From Corinectria fuckeliana (taxonomy: Eukaryota; Ascomycota; Sordariomycetes; Hypocreales; Nectriaceae): a DNA stretch of 22,557 nucleotides. Position numbers and translations under genes: made by a program. The notes under the pieces were generated by a model that searched no databases, was not told where the DNA came from, and saw nothing but the letters and a program-made list of their open reading frames with translations. Positions within the stretch are counted from its first letter, which is position 1, and each line of letters begins with the position of its first letter. The stretch covers positions 1-22,557 of the forward strand of contig WPDH01000507.1 of assembly GCA_019137255.1 (NCBI GenBank), given 5' to 3'. Shown here one piece after another: positions 1 to 9,760 of this stretch.

Positions 1-735
1 ACCTTTATAGTTATAATTATATCTTAGTTATAAAGTTTATTTATATCTATTAGGTTAGTTAATAATATAACTAGTAACTAATAAGATCTAGCTATATAAA
101 AGCTTTATAATAGTTTTATAATATATATCTTAATACTATTTATATATTAGATATTTATTATAAGGTTTTTAAGTAAACCTCTTATATAGCTAGTTAAGAC
201 TTTTTTAGTAATTACTATAAACTATCTTAAGACTTAATATATATTTAAACTAAAAATAGTAAGAATTTATATATTATTTTTTAGAAGATTTATAATTAGT
301 CTATAAAAGATAATTATAATATTCCTACTAAGAAGGTAGTATAAGACTATTATAAGAGAGAGATAGTCTCTTAAGAGAGTATAATTAATAGATATTATAA
401 TATCTAATAGTATATAAGATATAATATTAAGAGCTATACTTAGTAACCTAATAATAATCTCTCTAGTAAGATAAGAGAAGACTATCTTAAATAGTAATAC
501 TATAAGAGACTAAAATATCCTCTTATTATAAGTAACTTAAGCTTAAGTTAAGTTTTTAGTAGGTTTTTAAAAAGTAGTTAAGACTACTTTTTTAATAGTA
601 AGTATAATTATTTTTATAAGAGTAAGTAAAATTAAGATCTTATTACTTATATATTAGGTATAGCTTATAGTAGTATTAGTTAGAACTACTACTATTTCTT
701 ATACTAAGAAGAAAGTAGCTATTAAGATAATTACT
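1..735. repeat. AT-rich, RIP-like degraded DNA without genes
   Basis: The block is built almost entirely of A and T, with TpA the dominant dinucleotide, CpG essentially absent and CpA/TpG rare. That is the footprint expected of repeat-induced point mutation in ascomycete repeats. No open frame of useful length exists on either strand. The original element cannot be recognised. The same composition continues to about 2290. Confidence 0.8.
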
Positions 736-1050
736 TTAAGTTTATTTTTAGTTTTAATAATAAGATCTTTAAATTAATTATAGGTTATTTTTATACTAGG
801 CTTAGCTTATAGTTAGTATAGGTTTTATAGTAAAGAATTTTCCTTAAGAGGAGAAGAAAGATAGTTTATAATCTTAATATCCTCTATTTTGCCTAACCTG
901 CCTATTATATATAATATAGTAATAATATAAGAGTAAAAAGAGAGTAAAAAAAGGTTATAAAAAAAGATACTTAAGTTAAAATTAATTTTAAGTGTATAGC
1001 TAAGATATAGTAAGAGTAACTATTAAATATTTATAAAAAGGTTATATTTA
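736..1050 (+). repeat. Degraded repeat, copy A (inverted partner at 22244-22557)
   Basis: Read on the plus strand, this stretch aligns over about 314 bases with the reverse complement of the last bases of the window. Shared landmarks in the same order are a TTAAATTAATTATAGGTTAT motif, AGGCTTAGCTTAT, CTTAAGAGGAGAA, GTTTATAATCTTAATATC, ATTATATATAATAT and AACTATTAAATATTTATAAA. Differences are mostly T/C and A/G changes, with some small indels. It is probably part of one transposable element mutated by RIP; no coding capacity remains to name it. Confidence 0.82.
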
Positions 1051-1065
1051 ATTATATTATATTAT

Positions 1066-1069
1066 ATCT

Positions 1070-1100
<31 letters not shown>
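1066..1100. repeat. (ATCTT)n pentanucleotide microsatellite
   Basis: Six perfect ATCTT units followed by ATCTA lie just beyond the end of the inverted-repeat homology. The partner copy at the right end lacks this tract, so it arose after or at the divergence point of the two copies. Confidence 0.9.
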
Positions 1101-1914
1101 TTTATCTCAGTAGTTTTTTTCTTATCTTTTTTTAACTTACCTTATAATAAAACTTTAATAATTAATAATTAAATTAGAAAAGGTTATAAAATTATTAGCT
1201 CTTAAATGTTAAATACTATATAAAGGTAGTATTTTCTTAAGAATATTTTTATTATTATAGCTTATATATTAACTATAATAGTCTTAATATTATTATTTTT
1301 TAAAAAGAGTAGTAAAATTAAGCAAAAAGTTAAAAAGCCTTTTTAGTAAAAGTATATTTATAAAAATTAAATTAAATATAATAAAACTTATTTAAGTATA
1401 TTATAAGTGTTTAGTATAATAATTTCTAATATTAATTTAATATAAATTTCTTTAAATTAATTATAAAACTTTAAAGTATCTAAAAATATATTTTTATAAA
1501 TAATTTATAACTATTTATAGCTTCTTATCTTATTTTTAGCTTAGTAAGATAAAATAAAATCTAAAAATAAAATATATACTTTAATAAGAGATTTAAAAAA
1601 AAAAGTATAAGTACTAGTTTTAATCTAGTTAGATTATAGTATTAAGCTTAAATAAGATATAATTTATATTAATTCCTATTAATAAGACTTATTACTATAA
1701 ATATTTATAAAATATATTAAAAATAGCTATTATATTACAGAATATTTAGAGTATTATATTTAATTCTTAACTATTTATTTAACTCTTAGTTAAGTATATT
1801 AAGTTTATATTCTTATATTATTTTTATAATATTTATTTCTTTATCTAATAAATAATACTAAACTATTATATTATTCTTATAATATAAGCTATTTAAATAT
1901 AATTATTATATACT
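1101..1914. repeat. AT-rich RIP-like block, continued
   Basis: Composition is as in 1-735: TpA-rich, no CpG, no reading frame. I see no further match to the right-hand AT-rich block and no recognisable element. Confidence 0.75.
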
Positions 1915-2290
1915 TATTACTAGCTAGCTAGTTAGTAGCTAGTTAGTAGTTAGTTAGTAGTTAGTTAGTAGTTAGTTAGTAGTTAGTAGTTTAGTTAGTA
2001 GTTTTTTTTAACTAGCTTACTTTTTAGTTAGTTAAATTAAGTTTTAATTAGTTAGTAGTTAGTTAGTTAGGAAATTCTTCTAACTAGCTTACTTTTTAGT
2101 TAGTTAAATTATATTATAATTAGTTAGTAGTAAGTTAGTTAGTTAAGATTTTTTCTATTAGTTAGTTAGTTAGTTACTAAATTAACTAGTAGTTAGTTAG
2201 TTAGTAGTTTAAAAATTAACTAGCTTATTTTAACTAGTAGTTAATTAACTAGTAGTAATTTAAACTAGCTTACTAACTAGCTCACTAGTT
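1915..2290. repeat. Degenerate TAGT/GTTA tandem array at the edge of the AT-rich block
   Basis: A run of TAGTTAGT-type tetranucleotide repeats alternates with a longer unit. AACTAGCTTACTTTTTAGTT recurs at about 2010 and 2085, followed each time by a similar ATTAGTTAGTAG segment, giving a unit of roughly 75 bp; shorter AACTAGCTTA copies occur near 2217 and 2268. On the minus strand the core reads GTAAGCTAGTTAG. This differs from the GCAAGCCGGCTAG core of the 12.7-kb minisatellite only by transitions, so the array may be a RIP-mutated relative of it. Normal base composition begins at about 2295. Confidence 0.7.
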
Positions 2291-2294
2291 ACTA

Positions 2295-4240
2295 ATTTGC
2301 AACCCTGCTACCACTGCAGACTATAGACCTGTACATGACTGGTACAAGGATGAAATATATGTCCCGCTGACCTGTTATTTAAGCTCCATTCAGGGTCACC
2401 TCACTTTGCTTCCGGCTATTGGCTCAGATTTGACGAACTCGACGATACTCAACGCTTCAAGACGTTTCTAAAAGCACGCGAGCTTCATTTCACCACTCAA
2501 TATACCCCTGTGCTCTCGGAAAGTCACCAATTCCTGTCGACTTATCCTCCCGATTTGTTACACAACATGTCTTAGTTCCTGATTTACCGGTCGTGCCTTA
2601 GACCCGTTGATAGCGCCGCCCACCGGGTGTCATTTCGGTTCATATCCATCGCGGTTTGCCTTGTCCAAAGTAATGCGAAGTTGGATGCCTGCGATAGCCT
2701 AACGCCTTCTATAGTACATAGCGGATCTCTCGTTAACCGTCACACTTTGTTAGCGGCGACCTCAAAGTAGTCAAGGTAGCGGAGCCATCAAACCTGCAGG
2801 CGTTGGGACGACGCGTTCAGACACGTCACGGCCTACACGCAGAAGTTGAAGGGCCATTACAGGCTTATATACTTTATTTGATAGATGTTCCATCTTCTAC
2901 CACCATCTTTTAGTAGCATACTGATGGGAAGCTATTTCACTGGATAGTTACCCAATACAGCCCCATAATAGGAAGGATCAGTCAACAACTAATGTCGGTC
3001 TCTTCTGCAGACGCATACAACATTTCACGGCACAAGTAGCTATCCTTTAACACGTTCATTGAGGTACTGATGCTGTATAGGAAAGTTCCCTATGCTTGCT
3101 TTGTCCCCCCACGACATGACTGAGGCTCATTAGCTGAACTAAACTACACTGTACTCTTACACGTTGACCAGAGTAACGCCAAGGAGCGTCCGCAGCCGGT
3201 GGCTCTGAAACGAGACATATACACTAGAGCCACGGGTACTCGTCTGGCTCGGACCGGCGACAGAATACACCGTGTCTGCATTGCGGCTTCTCTTTGGGCT
3301 GGCGGAGGCTTACAGGGCGCGTTGACCCTGCCAGGAAACTCATCTCTCATGTCGTTAGAGACGGAACCTTTGAGTGCCGCTGGATTTCTTTAGGCAAGTT
3401 CCTGCAGCACGAATAGCGGGACCGCTCAAGGGTCCTTTAAGATGTTGCCCTCGTTATGAAGACCTTGATGGTATGTGGACCATATGTCACTGATAGGTGC
3501 CGCACCATAAAGGCTACTGCACGTTTCAATGGCTGCCTTCCGTATATGGACAAGATATTCAAGGCCGCAACCATTTCTAGCCAATTCCTACACTTCCAAA
3601 ACAACCCATCCGTGGAGCTACAACAAACTTTTTTCGAGTATATAAAAGGCACAGGCGTTACTTACTTTGCAGCAGCTGATCTACACCGCGACATAGGTTC
3701 TTCGACTCCTACGCATTAATGCTGGATCTGACGAGACGCAGGACCGGACAGCTCGGCGGCAGTCGACAAGAGCTACCTTGAGTCGGAAGCAGATAGTTAG
3801 CCAGTTCCAGGGTAACAAGGGAAACGTCACCCTGGCTAGTCCTGCAAGGCACCCGGCCATTATGGCAGACAGCTTTGGTCGTTTCACTAGCTTTTATAAT
3901 CACGTCCATCGCCATTTAACCTGTCCCCTGATGGTTGCTTCGTCTTGCTAGAAGTCGATTTACCACTACCACATCGATCGACCTCTTCATCTTCCAAAGC
4001 AGTCCTAGTATCTTCACCCTTGTCTTGTACGGCGGGACTCCAGGCCCTAGTTGGGGTAGTGATCATTGCATCATCCAAAGAGAATATAAAGGCAGATACC
4101 GGACTCTTCAATGGCGAGTGCCGATACAGAGAACGTTCGTTTGGTCCCTACAGGTCTACATTGGGTTGATGTTGGTTTAAGAGCAACTTATCACTCGACA
4201 CTATCGGCATCGTCCATCATCTTCAATTAAGGAGCATCCG
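2295..4240. other. Gene-poor stretch of normal composition, nothing assigned
   Basis: Base composition switches abruptly to about half G+C. Short open frames exist on both strands (for example plus-strand frames near 2322-2470, 3456-3719 and 3920-4180), but none shows a family motif, a convincing start, or intron signals. Part of 3940-4240 may be the decayed N-terminal region of the APH-like remnant that follows. No RNA gene or mobile-element terminus was seen. Confidence 0.5.
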
Positions 4241-4249
4241 GGGCTTGAT

Positions 4250-4824
4250 TCAGCGGTGAATGACTTCGAAGAAGACTATGCTTTATCTAATTCCATGTGC
4301 CAGCCTATGCTTTAGGCTAAAAGCCTTCGATCAACCACGCCGACCGACCGATTGCACATGCAAAGAAGTAAAGGACCTCGATAACATACTCTCCACGTAC
4401 CTTGGCCAATGTCCGCCTATAGCGTAGAACACAAAGCTACACTTCACGCAGCATTCACCTCCGTGTCGTGATAAAAAGGCCTTCGACGATTTCTTGCTAT
4501 CAGCCCTCTACAAACATATACCTCGACGCGTGCGGGTAATGTTTTCTCCGCCACTGCGAACTAAATATCGCATCTTTCTCTCTCACTGCGATCTCATGCT
4601 TAGAAGCATATTGGTTCACCACGGGAAGCCCAAGAGGACTCGTTAATTGGGAGGACAGCAAATAGTATCTAGAGCACTGGGAATATATCAAGTTCTTCTA
4701 GCACACTGCTGGCAGGGACTAGAAACAATACACAGAAGATATTTTCCCCGAGCGATATCATGACGAACTAGCTGATTACGTTACGATTTTAAGCGGTAGA
4801 ACCCTTAGCTGCTACGTAATATAG
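4250..4824 (+). pseudogene. APH-family kinase remnant, plus strand
   Basis: This is a decayed member of the fungal aminoglycoside phosphotransferase/choline-kinase fold family (phosphotransferases of mostly unknown small-molecule substrate). The frame from 4309 gives KEVKDLDNILSTYLGQ, then after a TAG near 4430 KAFDDFLLSALYKHIPRRVR, then the Brenner-like motif SHCDL at 4581-4595. A frameshift near 4630 leads to VNWEDS (4642-4659), an in-frame TAG at 4663, YLEHWEYIKFF, two more TAG codons, and EDIFPERYHDELADYV before the stop at 4822. Family members normally have HxDLxxxN and then a D-W-E metal-binding motif. Here Asn of the first motif reads Ser and Asp of the second reads Asn. The N-terminal lobe is not clearly readable upstream of about 4250. 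It is certainly non-functional; the family call is good. Confidence 0.8.
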
Positions 4825-6660
4825 TGCTGCGGGCACTGAAGATGCCATAATACTACATATTCTAGTGCAGTAGCCGCGGTAATAGTGGTAATGGTGGTAA
4901 ACGCCGGCACCTAGATCTCATGGAACCCATCTGATTCGCCAACCCTCATACAGAAATGCCAAATGGGCCGATCTAGGCCTCATCCCAATCGACAAGGCCA
5001 GTGACGTCCAGTTCCGGGATCTACACGGATGTTCATCTTAATTCTCAAAAACGTTACCGTGAGTCAGCTACGTGTTGCCTTGGCTACCCCGACGCCGCAA
5101 GGAAACCTACATCGAGAACTAGCAAAGCCTGACGTAGTGCGTAGCTCCGAGTACAAGGCGAAGTCTACTCCGGTGTTGGGGTGTCACGACCTGGCCTGTG
5201 CCGACGATGCAATGAATTAATGAATTATGGACCTAAAGCACCGAGACTGTGAGATGCTGAGCTGGGTGTTGGTCGAGATATATCAGAGAACGAGGTATCC
5301 AATGATTTCCCGAGCTTTCAGATACTAGTTGCTCTTTGTAGAGCCGAACCGACCGCTTCGTGTTTGATCAGAACAAGTACAAGTACAAGTTTTTAAGACG
5401 TATTAAGACGGTCGTGATGCTTGTAATGGTATTATCAGTTGTTGAACGTGTGGCAACGGAAGTCATAGGGGTTGGGGTTAGGCGTAGCATACAGGCCGCT
5501 ATAGCAGTGGTCAAAACTTTGGACAAGCTGGAACTAGATGGCATTCATGCTGAGCCTTGTTCGAGCAGGCTGGGGCGTAATCCGTCCTTTCCAATCGCTT
5601 TATTGTTGTTGACCTTGTAGCACCTCCTTCTTATACAAGGGCAAGTCACCTCTGCAGCCTGCTTGCCTAGCCGTCGAGTTCCAGCCATCACCTGGAAAGT
5701 CCCCAATTCAGAATTCGTGCCGAACGAGCTGCCAAGCCAGTTACCCAGATGATGACGCCAGTTTAGTGCCGACTGAAGGAATCTGAGGAATAACAGGCGT
5801 CCTATTACTTGAGTTGGTGCTTGCTGCAAACCTCCATTGGTTGCTAATAACAACCGGGGTGGGAATATTCTCACGCGTCGAAATTCGCTCGCCTACCCAG
5901 ATGATAGAGAAATTCTTATTGAGCTGCTGAGCGGATTATCTTCCTTAGTCTTAGGGACAGTCACCGGTTTCGGGATCCTCCCAGTCCTTGTTTTAGTTCA
6001 GTACCGTCTAACTGCTTGCTAACGATCATTTCCAGCGTCTTGGCACGATCCTTTTGGTCCTTGGCTTTACCTGATGCCCTCTGAACCCCAGCCCGAAGCA
6101 AGTTATATCAGTATAGTCTGGTCCCCAGAAGACTAATGCAGGAACATAAGCGTCAACCCCCTTGTTGATGTTTGCTAAAAGAGCGGACAAAATACACATG
6201 ATTTGCAGATTAGTGATTTGAAGCAAGCAGCCTTCTCGCGCGCCCAACCCACGAGATTGTTTCTTGCTACGTATTGCACGCTTATTCTGCTTCCGGTGCT
6301 CCATAATCTACGATTAGTACTTAAGAAGCCTCACAAGCATTAATGTCATGTGCCATTGTCCTCGGGATCTGTTATAGAGTGCCGAAACACGACAACTCGC
6401 TACCCAAATGTCAAGATGCAGTGTTTCCTTTTCTCATGCAGGAGCTAGAGTAAGTGCTGCTTTAGCTGTAGTCTTCCGGGAGTCGTGCTGTAGCAGAGCT
6501 ACGGTATGATAATGCAGCTTAGCTAACGTTGTTAAGAACCCCGGCATTGACGAAACAGCAACGAAAGGGGGAGAAAAATATAGATCTAAGTACTTCACTT
6601 TAAATGCTAGTACGAGAGTAGGAGGACAGCATCATAGGACGGAATGTCCGGTGTTGAGAC
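4825..6660. other. Gene-poor stretch, nothing assigned apart from a telomere-like tract
   Basis: Several short frames occur on both strands, notably 5360-5620 plus (86 aa with a hydrophobic stretch) and 6026-6304 minus (92 aa). None has a recognisable motif, a credible splice structure or a supporting neighbour. They could be traces of further decayed genes. A telomere-repeat-like tract lies at 5466-5482. Confidence 0.5.
5466..5482 (+). repeat. Interstitial telomere-like tract (TAGGGG TTGGGG TTAGG)
   Basis: Three consecutive imperfect TTAGGG-type units read in the G-rich direction on the plus strand. The GGGTTGGGGTTAGG core is shared with the tract at 18138. It is short, so chance cannot be excluded for this copy taken alone. 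Confidence 0.55.
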
Positions 6661-6897
6661 AGATGGGTTTCCCACCCTTTTCGAGAGTCTAGTGGATGAT
6701 GTCGATGAGAGCCAGATCGTTATCTGTCCATGATAGAAGTAAAGAGCCACTCGGTGCCGTTACTTCAGGGGTGCCGGCGATTGGGGATATGTAGAGAGAC
6801 GAGTCTCCGCTGAGGAGACCGAACGGACTGGAAAGAAAAGGAAAAGGGAATTCACTATGAGGAGCCATGAAACTGTATATCCTGCTGGTGATCCGAC

Positions 6898-8037
6898 TCA
6901 TGGGGGAGGTGCGTCGCGGTAGTTTGGTCTGCCCTCGTCGACGGGGAGAGCAAGGATGGACCACTCGGTGAAGATGTCCGGATGCCATTTTCTGTACCGG
7001 TGAGCCCGTTCCCATCCCTCGTCTCGCTCCTCTAGAGTCACATTGTCCGCAATTTCCCGTAACATAAATTCGTTAGTCTTGCCATGTACGCAGTATTGGT
7101 CTGTCAACATTCTTACCATCGCCAGCGCAGGGCACGATGCACGAATGGAGTTTTTTCTCTCTCTTTCGTGTAGCCACCGTATAATTCCCTTAACATCCCA
7201 ATGGCATCCTTGTAGTAGGGAAGGTTCCGGCCTGGTTGGGGGGGACGTCAGCGGCATCTTCCGGCAAAGTGAAACAAGCAGAGATTGTGCCATCTCGGGG
7301 TACTCTAAGAGGTTCTTCTCGGTCACGGACTCCGGAGGGAATTACCGGCACAGCTCCGCCAGCACGATGGTTGATCGCTCTATACCGAGCACGGTTCTAG
7401 ATCTTGGACAAGCGAGCGAGTGAGCTTCAACTGGGCTTTTTGACGTTGTTAGGTAGTGCAAAGAATACAAATTTCCTAGTTGTTCCGCTCTTTTGGACCA
7501 AGGGCGATAACCGTGCTCCGCGAACGGTTCGGGATAGGGCGGAGCTACATACTGATCCAACCTTGTAGTCCTCGATAGGTTTGTCTGAGTCGCCGTACCA
7601 CAGGTCGGCGAACTGATGGAAGCGTGATATGTCATGGCTAAAGAAGGAAGGGACGTCGAAGTAACTGGTGAGTTCGTTAGTTCACCGAGCAAGAATGGAG
7701 TAGGGGTGGGTGGTATAAATGTAAGTACGGACAGAAGGACGCTACGCCTTGAGTGTCGAGAATGCCGTGCGTCGGTCGGATAGCAAAGCAACCATTCCGA
7801 TATACAGGCTGCCATGGCGTTGAGCCGAGTCTTGCCCACTCCCCATCCCCCTAGGTACTGGAGACGTTTGACCGCCTCCATGTCGCAAGCCCGGGAGAAG
7901 TGCAAGTCATATATTTGTTCGAAGTGCTGCCGTTTCCGACAAGTCTGGGGAGGAAGATGATGATAACAATAATGGCAGCGAGCGTGGTGACCGAGGACAA
8001 CAGAGGGAGGGAGAGGGCCCATGCGCAAGGCAGTCAA
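6898..8037 (-). pseudogene. Decayed intron-containing gene of unknown family
   Basis: A long coding-like strip on the minus strand that I do not recognise. The most natural reading is spliced: an upstream exon (about 7850-7729, ending DTQGVASFCP), a 64-nt intron at 7728-7665 with GTACTT donor, ACTAAC branch site and CACCAG acceptor, and an exon at 7664-7427 beginning YFDVPSFFSHDISRFHQFAD and ending in TGA. Further downstream a second frame carries TNEFMLREIADNVTLEERDE and HRYRKWHPDIFTEW, ending at 6898. A stop in the first exon (7851), a frame change near 7430 and a TAA at 7342 (CAA to TAA would explain it) break the gene. A hydrophobic segment, LAAIIVIIIFL, in the exon-1 frame near 7980 suggests a membrane anchor. 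An unspliced frame covers 7342-8037 without stops, but its Ser/Thr/Pro-rich product looks like a shadow. Function is unknown. Confidence 0.5.
7665..7728 (-). other. Probable 64-nt spliceosomal intron in the decayed gene
   Basis: On the minus strand it starts GTACTTAC and ends AACTAACGAACTCACCAG. The ACTAAC branch element sits about a dozen bases from the AG, as in filamentous fungi. Removing it joins FCP to YFDV in one frame, which supports the reading used for the surrounding pseudogene. Confidence 0.6.
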
Positions 8038-8049
8038 GCTCTGTAGTAC

Positions 8050-8800
8050 TGACCTCCTATTTCTCGTTGGAAAGCCAGAATAACGGCGGAAGGGTGCAGA
8101 TGCAGGCGGCTAGAAGCGTCAACAGAAGGCCAAGGCCGCGAATCTGGAGGGCAGAAAGCCTATAGCGTTCAGCAGCACAAGTCTTTGCATGGACCACACC
8201 ACACTCATCCATAGAGAGTGAAGAGGATGGTGCATCTTTTGGTCAAGGGGGTAGGTATGCATAATGGGGATCGTCGAATATCTCCAGTAAGATACAAACC
8301 CTGCATCCACCTGTCCTCCCAAGACCGATCACAGCTCTATATTACAGCCTCTACCTCAATTCTTCCCTAGACTTCGACGGCTAAGTCTTTAACTCTCTTT
8401 GCCCACGGGCCCTGAGTCTGGCGGATCGGTGGATCAGTTTGTAGACGCGAAACTGCCATGCAGGACCTTGCCGAGATACACTCCAAACCCTGACTTCTTC
8501 GGCCAAACAGGCGAGCTATACCAAACCTCAAGCCGTTAGAAATGCCCCCCAAAACGCATATTCCTTACCAATTTGTTGGTGGAAGGCTTACTTCAGTATG
8601 AACACCAGCCCAGACAACGCTTACCCAAGAAAGTAAAAGACTAGGTTAGCAAAAGCAACTGTAGTCTTCTAATAGAAAAAGAAATCGCAAGAAGGGGAGG
8701 ATCAGTAAAGGGATTAAAACATTTCGCTTATAATGGGTATGAAAATAAGACACTAAAGAAAGAGGCTGTTGCGACAGCTTGGTCAGTCAAATCAAGGAGC
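8050..8800. other. Spacer, nothing assigned
   Basis: Only short frames on the minus strand (8119-8322 and 8367-8552) are present, and neither has a motif. The last 150 bases are purine-rich and A-rich ahead of the ATG at 8804, which would suit a promoter and leader for the TPR gene, but no defined element is visible. Confidence 0.4.
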
Positions 8801-8803
8801 AAA

Positions 8804-9760
8804 ATGAGCGAGCAAGACCGAGCTCGTGGTGGAATGGGTTTTCAAGCACCTGGGCTGGGGAATAGCGTGGACCTCCTCAATGACATCTACTATGCGCTAG
8901 AACATATTACCAACGAAATCAATAATGAACCAGGTTGCTTGCGATTCAACCTCATCCTGCTAGAAATGCGCAAGACGGTCGCTAAGGAAGCAAACAAGCC
9001 CGACGTACGCTTGGCAGCGGCGCACCGCTAGATCGGCATCGCCTACATGATGACGGGAAAACTGACACTGGTGACGGAATACTTCAAGAAGAGCGTTGCG
9101 CTATTTCGGAACTTCAAGGACTTCCAAGTTGACATACTCGGGTCCCCCACGGTGAACTTCTGCCTGGCATACTGGATCCAGAGTCAGCTCGACGAGGCAA
9201 ACGCAACCTTTGCCGAAGCGTTTTCCTACAGAGAGAAGGCTTTTGGGAAGATGGACAAGGTTCCTTCAACTCTTACAAATACGTCAGAAAGCTGTAGTTG
9301 GCTACATGTCACTAACTAACTACTACAAAGCGGGGCGTATTACTCACGGCCATAGCAATGTCAAGGCTAACCAAGCCTAAGCCGCGAAGACGACGGGAGA
9401 TTATAGCTTATGAGAAGCTCACGGAGGAAAGTCGCAAGCTCCACGAAGCGTCGTTAGCTCAGTTCGAATCCATCGGGCAGTACCACCACAGAGTAGCGGA
9501 TCGTTGCAACAAGATTACCGGGCACTGCATTATGCGTGGTGACTACGGCATGGTATAGTAAGTTCTCCTCGATACTGTAGGTACGTACTACACGTCTGCC
9601 TGTCGCAATCACAGGGAGTACCTGGATCGGGCTTTGACAATCTGGGGCAACAAGGCCTAGTATAGAAGCCATGTAGCCTCCTGTCCAGGACGCTCCTGTA
9701 CATTATCCTTAGACGGTCAAGATGAATACGGCCGTGACGTTGAAAAGAAAAACCCCCTTT
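8804..9760 (+). pseudogene. TPR-repeat protein pseudogene
   Basis: The predicted protein belongs to the tetratricopeptide-repeat proteins common and multicopy in filamentous fungi, which are helical scaffolds of mostly unknown partner. From ATG 8804 the frame reads through VDLLNDIYYALEHITNEINN and LAAAHR to TAG at 9029, then continues in the same frame with IGIAYMMTGKL...EYFKKSVALFRNF, AYWIQSQLDEANATFAEAFS and YREKAFGKMDK, a clear TPR pair, ending near 9270. After a frameshift the next frame (9358-9558) gives EKLTEESRKLHEASLAQFES and HHRVADRCNKITGH, then adjacent TAG-TAA codons at 9556-9561. LDTVGTYY and EYLDRALTIWGNKA follow before another TAG near 9658, and QDEYGRDVEKK near 9720-9750. At least four nonsense codons and one frameshift make it dead. 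The first stop and the double stop are each explained by CAG/CAA to TAG/TAA changes. Confidence 0.85.

Noticed and set aside
1..2290. AT-rich block as a mitochondrial insertion or centromere core
   Set aside because: No mitochondrial genes or tRNAs are readable, and the inverted copy at the right end plus CpG loss fit RIP-mutated transposon sequence better. A centromeric position cannot be excluded from sequence alone.
4868..4885. Match to the SSU rRNA 530-loop region (GCCGCGGTAAT)
   Set aside because: Only about a dozen bases match; the flanks show none of the other conserved rRNA segments. Judged to be chance.
5360..5620. 86-codon plus-strand frame with a hydrophobic segment as a small membrane protein
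   Set aside because: There is no motif or supporting context, and a telomere-like tract forms part of its sequence; likely fortuitous.
6026..6304. 92-codon minus-strand frame as a gene
   Set aside because: The central part looks somewhat protein-like, but no motif, start context or splice signal supports it.
7342..8037. Uninterrupted 231-codon minus-strand frame as an intact gene
   Set aside because: The Ser/Thr/Pro/His-rich translation looks like a shadow, and a spliced reading with canonical intron signals in other frames gives more protein-like sequence.
9450..9475. tRNA-like TAGCTCAG and GTTCGAATCC elements
   Set aside because: The two boxes are nearly adjacent, leaving no room for the anticodon arm, and they lie inside readable TPR coding sequence (ASLAQFESIG).
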